DNA of 8,409 nt, taken from contig JAJUIM010000070.1 in assembly GCA_029267645.1 (NCBI GenBank), positions 1-8,409 of the forward strand, in the 5' to 3' direction. The position numbers and the translations under genes are program-made. A model generated the notes under the pieces. The model did no database searches and had not been told where the DNA came from. It was given only the letters and a program-made list of their open reading frames with translations. Positions 6,649 to 8,409 of the stretch are shown here, in pieces. Every line of letters begins with the position of its first letter. Position 1 is the first letter of the stretch. Origin of the DNA: Microbacterium sp. GTDB lineage: Bacteria > Actinomycetota > Actinomycetes > Actinomycetales > Microbacteriaceae.

Positions 6649-7257
6649 GTGCGTCCCGCTGAGGAGTTCGCGCGCAGGCGCCGGCGCGAGAAGCTGCGGG
6701 CGCAGCGCCCGCATCCGTTCGCGTTCGAGATCCGCCCCGCCCGCGAGGCCGATCTGCCGCACATCCGCGAGATCTACAACCACTACGTCGCGAACTCGGT
6801 CGTGACGTTCGACGAGAAGGCCTGGACGCTGAAGCAGTGGCGCGAGAAGTTCGCGCACCTGAAGAAGTTCGACATGCCGTTCCTCGTCGCCGAGTCGCCG
6901 ACGGGGCAGATCCTCGGGTACGCGCTCGTGTCGCCGTGGTCGGGCAAGTCGTCGTTCCGGTACACGGTCGAGAGCTCGATCTATCTGGGTCCCGCCGCGA
7001 CCGGCAAAGGGCTCGGATCCGCCCTGCTCGCGGCCCTCATCGAGGCCTGCGAGGAGCGCGGCCTGCGCCAGCTGATCGCCGTCATCAGCGACAAGGGCGC
7101 CGAGGCCTCGATCGCGCTGCACCAGCGCTTCGGATTCGAGGAGGTCGGGCGCATGGGCCGCGTCGGCTACAAGTTCGGGCGCTGGCTCGGTGTCGTCCAC
7201 CTGCAGAAGCAGCTCGAGCACCGCCCCCGCCGTCGGTGGTTCCGGGGGCGCGGGTAG
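6649..7257 (+). CDS. GNAT acetyltransferase, phosphinothricin/methionine sulfoximine type
   Basis: A 202-residue GNAT-fold protein expected to acetylate the amino group of a small molecule using acetyl-CoA. The core starts at IRPAREADLPHIREIYNHYV (28-47). VESSIYLGPAATGKGLGSALL (107-127) holds the pyrophosphate-binding Q/T-x-x-G-x-G loop, and the end pattern ALHQRFGFEEVGRM plus YKFGRWLGVVHLQKQL (174-189) is typical of the Pat/MnaT group, whose known substrates are phosphinothricin, methionine sulfoximine and methionine sulfone. Ahead of the core lies an arginine-rich stretch of about 25 residues (RRRRREK) not needed for the fold; the tail is also basic. The GTG start has GAGG (6639-6642) six bases upstream, overlapping the end of ung. 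A later start would trim the extension, but no better ribosome binding site is seen. The true substrate is unknown. Confidence 0.88.
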   Translation: MRPAEEFARRRRREKLRAQRPHPFAFEIRPAREADLPHIREIYNHYVANSVVTFDEKAWTLKQWREKFAHLKKFDMPFLVAESPTGQILGYALVSPWSGKSSFRYTVESSIYLGPAATGKGLGSALLAALIEACEERGLRQLIAVISDKGAEASIALHQRFGFEEVGRMGRVGYKFGRWLGVVHLQKQLEHRPRRRWFRGRG

Positions 7258-7287
7258 GGGTTGTTCTGGGGCGCGCGGGGTGAGCGT

Positions 7288-7318
7288 ATCTCCTGGCCTT
7301 GGGCGGGTGTCGTAGCCG
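7288..7318 (+). repeat. Direct repeat copy R1 (31 bp, TCGTAGCCG end)
   Basis: Aligns without gaps to R2 at 24 of 31 positions and to R3 at 24 of 31. Begins ATCTCCTGGCCT and ends in the invariant TCGTAGCCG (7310-7318). The internal hairpin found in R3 is kept in part here by U-G pairs. Confidence 0.75.
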
Positions 7319-7322
7319 TTGG

Positions 7323-7385
7323 CGTGTGCGTGCGCCGCACGGGGCTCGGCGGGCGCGCGCCCGTTCCCGACAGCGCACGCCCGCG
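7323..7385. repeat. Nested inverted repeat joining R1 and its inverted companion
   Basis: GCGTGCGC (7328-7335) is matched by GCGCACGC (7373-7380), and pairing can extend outward to 7323/7385 with one U-G pair and one mismatch. Inside lies the 14-base perfect palindrome CGGGCGCGCGCCCG (7350-7363). A second small inverted repeat, GTGCG-N5-CGCAC, occupies 7326-7340. The structure forms the inner part of the R1-R5 palindromic unit. Confidence 0.6.
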
Positions 7386-7414
7386 GCTAGGACTTTCGCG
7401 CACGCCTAGGCAAT
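7381..7414 (-). repeat. Inverted companion copy R5 of the 31-bp repeat
   Basis: Its reverse complement aligns without gaps to R3 and the following CGG at 23 of 34 positions, beginning ATTGCCTAGG and ending CTAGCCGCGG. It overlaps the start of R2 by two bases, so R5 and R2 sit head to head, while R1 and R5 face each other tail to tail. Confidence 0.6.
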
Positions 7415-7443
7415 TCCCTGGTCTCGCGCGAGTTTCGTAGCCG
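7413..7443 (+). repeat. Direct repeat copy R2 (31 bp, TCGTAGCCG end)
   Basis: Matches R3 at 25 of 31 positions and R1 at 24 of 31. It contains CTCGCGCGAG, a self-complementary version of the internal hairpin, and ends with the invariant TCGTAGCCG (7435-7443). It starts 125 bases after R1. Confidence 0.75.
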
Positions 7444-7448
7444 TACGC

Positions 7449-7481
7449 GGCGCGACGTGGCGGGTCCGCCGTATGCGCGCC
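7449..7481. repeat. GC-rich hairpin inside the second palindromic unit
   Basis: GGCGCG (7449-7454) pairs with CGCGCC (7476-7481), and within it GGCGG (7459-7463) pairs with CCGCC (7466-7470) across GT. The stretch between the two stems is partly paired, with two G-U pairs on the plus strand. It lies between R2 and its inverted partner R4. Confidence 0.5.
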
Positions 7482-7509
7482 GGGGATCGCCACGGCAGGC
7501 CGCGCAGGG

Positions 7510-7534
7510 CGCATCTCGCGAGCGACCAGGAAAT
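7510..7534 (-). repeat. Inverted companion copy R4 of the repeat (first 25 positions)
   Basis: The reverse complement matches the first 25 positions of R2 at 20 places and those of R3 at 17; the TAGCCG end is not conserved. R2 and R4 make a second palindromic unit of about 122 bases. Its AGGAAAT (7528-7534) is an exact inverted match to ATTTCCT at the start of R3. Confidence 0.5.
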
Positions 7535-7551
7535 CCTCCCTCGGCCAGGAC

Positions 7552-7582
7552 ATTTCCTCGCCTCGGGTGAGGTTCGTAGCCG
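7552..7582 (+). repeat. Direct repeat copy R3 (31 bp, TCGTAGCCG end)
   Basis: Closest to the consensus of the three plus-strand copies. It contains the clean internal hairpin CCTC-GGGT-GAGG and the invariant TCGTAGCCG (7574-7582). It begins 139 bases after R2 and ends 60 bases before the AbiEi-like start codon. No inverted partner follows it, so a third palindromic unit seems to be cut short by the gene leader. Confidence 0.75.
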
Positions 7583-7594
7583 CGGACGAGCCTT

Positions 7595-7610
7595 GTTCAC
7601 AGGCATGAAC
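7595..7610. promoter_or_regulatory. Inverted repeat GTTCA-N6-TGAAC upstream of the AbiEi-like gene (possible operator)
   Basis: GTTCA (7595-7599) and TGAAC (7606-7610) are exact reverse complements around CAGGCA, an 11-base centre-to-centre spacing of one helical turn, as in many dimeric repressor sites. It lies 32 bases before the start codon. Characterised AbiEi antitoxins repress their own promoter through inverted repeats, but this particular site is an inference. Confidence 0.35.
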
Positions 7611-7631
7611 GCCACCCCCTGTGCGGGTGGC
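7611..7631. promoter_or_regulatory. Perfect 7-bp inverted repeat GCCACCC-N7-GGGTGGC before the AbiEi-like start
   Basis: The arms (7611-7617 and 7625-7631) are exact reverse complements around CCTGTGC and abut the GTTCA/TGAAC repeat. The 3' arm ends 11 bases before the ATG, where a ribosome would bind, so it could be an operator half or a leader hairpin controlling translation. Confidence 0.5.
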
Positions 7632-7642
7632 ACGGTGTGGGC

Positions 7643-8409
7643 ATGGAAGAGCTGGTGCCCTGGACGAGGGCCGATCTGGTCGCCGACGACGTGTCGGATC
7701 GCGCGATCGCCCGCGCCATCGACAGGGGCTCGCTCACGCGGGTGCGGCACGGTTTCTACGCGGCCTCGGCTCGTTGGCGAGAGACCTACCCCGAGCAGCG
7801 CGAGCGCGCGCTTGCGTCAGCGGCGCGCGACGCAGCGCGGATCCCACCGATCTTCGGGTTCTCGACGGCGGCCGCGATCCATGGCCTGCCGTTGTGGCGT
7901 CACACGCCGGATCGCGCGCACGTGATGGCTCGCTCGACCCGGTCGGGCGCCGCGACCGGAGCTGTCGTGCGGCATCGTTGCGCGTGGGACGGCGAAATCG
8001 AGCAGGTCGACGGATTCAATGTCACAACGCTTGCGCGGACGGTGTTCGATTTCGCCCGCACGGCAACGCGCGCCGCTGCCCTCTCGGCGGCTGACGCGGC
8101 GCTGCGGCGCGCGGCGATGCGTGATGGATCCCGCAGTCGCGACCTCGACGCAGCCGAGGCGCTGCGTGCGGAGATCTGTCGGCTGGTTGTGGATCACGCG
8201 GGCGGGCCCGGCGTGCGCCGCGCACGTTTCGCGGCGGATCACGCCGACGCGCGCGCCGATTCGGTCGGGGAGAGCCTGAGCCGCCTGCACCTCCTCGATC
8301 TCGGCATCCGAGACGTCGAACTGCAGGTGGGGATCACGATCGACGGGGTGACGTACGAGGTCGATTTCGCGATCGACGGAGTGCTCGGCGAGTTCGACGG
8401 TGCGCAGAA
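7643..8409 (+). CDS. AbiEi-type winged-helix / DUF559-like nuclease-fold protein (3' end outside window)
   Basis: The frame stays open for 255 codons to the window edge. The N-terminus has the AbiEi antitoxin-type winged helix (DVSDRAIARAIDRGSLTRVRHGFYA, 16-40, split motif), then FGFSTAAAIHGLPL (71-84), the S-x-x-AA-x-LHGLP signature of this family. The C-terminal part resembles DUF559/PD-(D/E)XK folds: an acidic helix residue in SVGESLSRLHL (217-227), VDF (D241), and GEFDG (E250, D252). The catalytic lysine would fall at or just beyond the cut. AbiEi proteins are type IV antitoxins and autorepressors, but no AbiEii toxin is seen upstream. Codons such as CTT, TCA, TTG and GGT are commoner here than in neighbouring genes, hinting at an accessory origin. 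An in-frame GTG at 7637 is an alternative start; no clear ribosome binding site is present. Confidence 0.8.
   Translation, partial: MEELVPWTRADLVADDVSDRAIARAIDRGSLTRVRHGFYAASARWRETYPEQRERALASAARDAARIPPIFGFSTAAAIHGLPLWRHTPDRAHVMARSTRSGAATGAVVRHRCAWDGEIEQVDGFNVTTLARTVFDFARTATRAAALSAADAALRRAAMRDGSRSRDLDAAEALRAEICRLVVDHAGGPGVRRARFAADHADARADSVGESLSRLHLLDLGIRDVELQVGITIDGVTYEVDFAIDGVLGEFDGAQ

Larger units (their letters stand above)
7258..7642. other. 385-bp non-coding region rich in direct and inverted repeats
   Basis: No frame here has a family resemblance, a credible ribosome binding site or actinobacterial third-position bias; open frames crossing it are short or run antisense through neighbouring genes. 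The region is dominated by repeats: three 31-bp direct copies, two inverted copies, GC-rich hairpins at 7323-7385 and 7449-7481, and two short inverted repeats before the next gene. It also contains A/T-richer strings (such as AGGAAAT and ATTTCCT) unusual for this chromosome. It could encode a structured RNA or be a cluster of REP/MITE-like units. I see no U-tailed terminator after the GNAT gene. Confidence 0.75.

Noticed and set aside
5866..7221. A 451-codon minus-strand open frame opposite ung and the GNAT gene
   Set aside because: Low-complexity charged composition and no ribosome binding site; the plus-strand genes carry diagnostic motifs.
7288..7582. CRISPR array
   Set aside because: Copies are only three, differ at about a quarter of positions, are spaced 94 and 108 bases apart, and the spacers contain inverted copies of the repeat itself; no cas gene is present.
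7473..7925. A 150-codon plus-strand open frame crossing the repeat field into the AbiEi-like gene
   Set aside because: It overlaps the AbiEi-like reading in a different frame, begins within a hairpin and has no recognisable domain; the AbiEi-like frame fits family motifs throughout.

Overview
The base composition (roughly 70% G+C), the strong G/C preference at third codon positions, the GTG starts and the gene families present all point to a high-G+C actinobacterium. The style fits Microbacteriaceae, most likely a Microbacterium-like genome; that placement is inference from gene content and was not tested by a search. Most of the window is ordinary, compact chromosomal DNA. The right end looks more accessory.

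Layout. Positions 1-1901 (+) hold the tail of a membrane protein resembling the GT87/DUF2029 glycosyltransferases, a thiamine-binding YkoF/MTH1187-type protein and a DHA1-type MFS exporter. Positions 1912-4535 (-) hold the trans-sulfuration-independent methionine branch: metY (O-acetylhomoserine sulfhydrylase) first, then metX (homoserine O-acetyltransferase). A 25-bp-stem palindrome sits between them, directly in front of metX. Positions 4646-7257 (+) hold a tight four-gene run: short-chain dehydrogenase, phosphoribosyltransferase, family 1 uracil-DNA glycosylase and a phosphinothricin/methionine-sulfoximine-type GNAT acetyltransferase. The metY and dehydrogenase genes diverge from a 110-bp region that carries a recognisable promoter on each strand.

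Positions 7258-7642 (385 bp) have no convincing gene. They contain three imperfect 31-bp direct repeats sharing the core TCGTAGCCG, at least two inverted companions that build two back-to-back palindromic units of about 125 bp, several nested GC-rich hairpins, and two short inverted repeats just ahead of the last gene. That gene (7643 to the window end, no stop reached) encodes an AbiEi-type winged-helix N-terminus joined to a DUF559/PD-(D/E)XK-like C-terminus. It is a common actinobacterial accessory protein that resembles a type IV antitoxin without an adjacent toxin.

How the parts work together. MetX acetylates homoserine and MetY turns O-acetylhomoserine plus sulfide into homocysteine, so the minus-strand pair is one pathway. 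The plus-strand run combines redox, nucleobase salvage, uracil repair and acetyltransferase functions, linked by close packing and not by a single obvious pathway. The most unusual structures are the metY-metX hairpin, whose two mismatches become G-U pairs only in the met-sense RNA, and the repeat field leading into the AbiEi-like gene.
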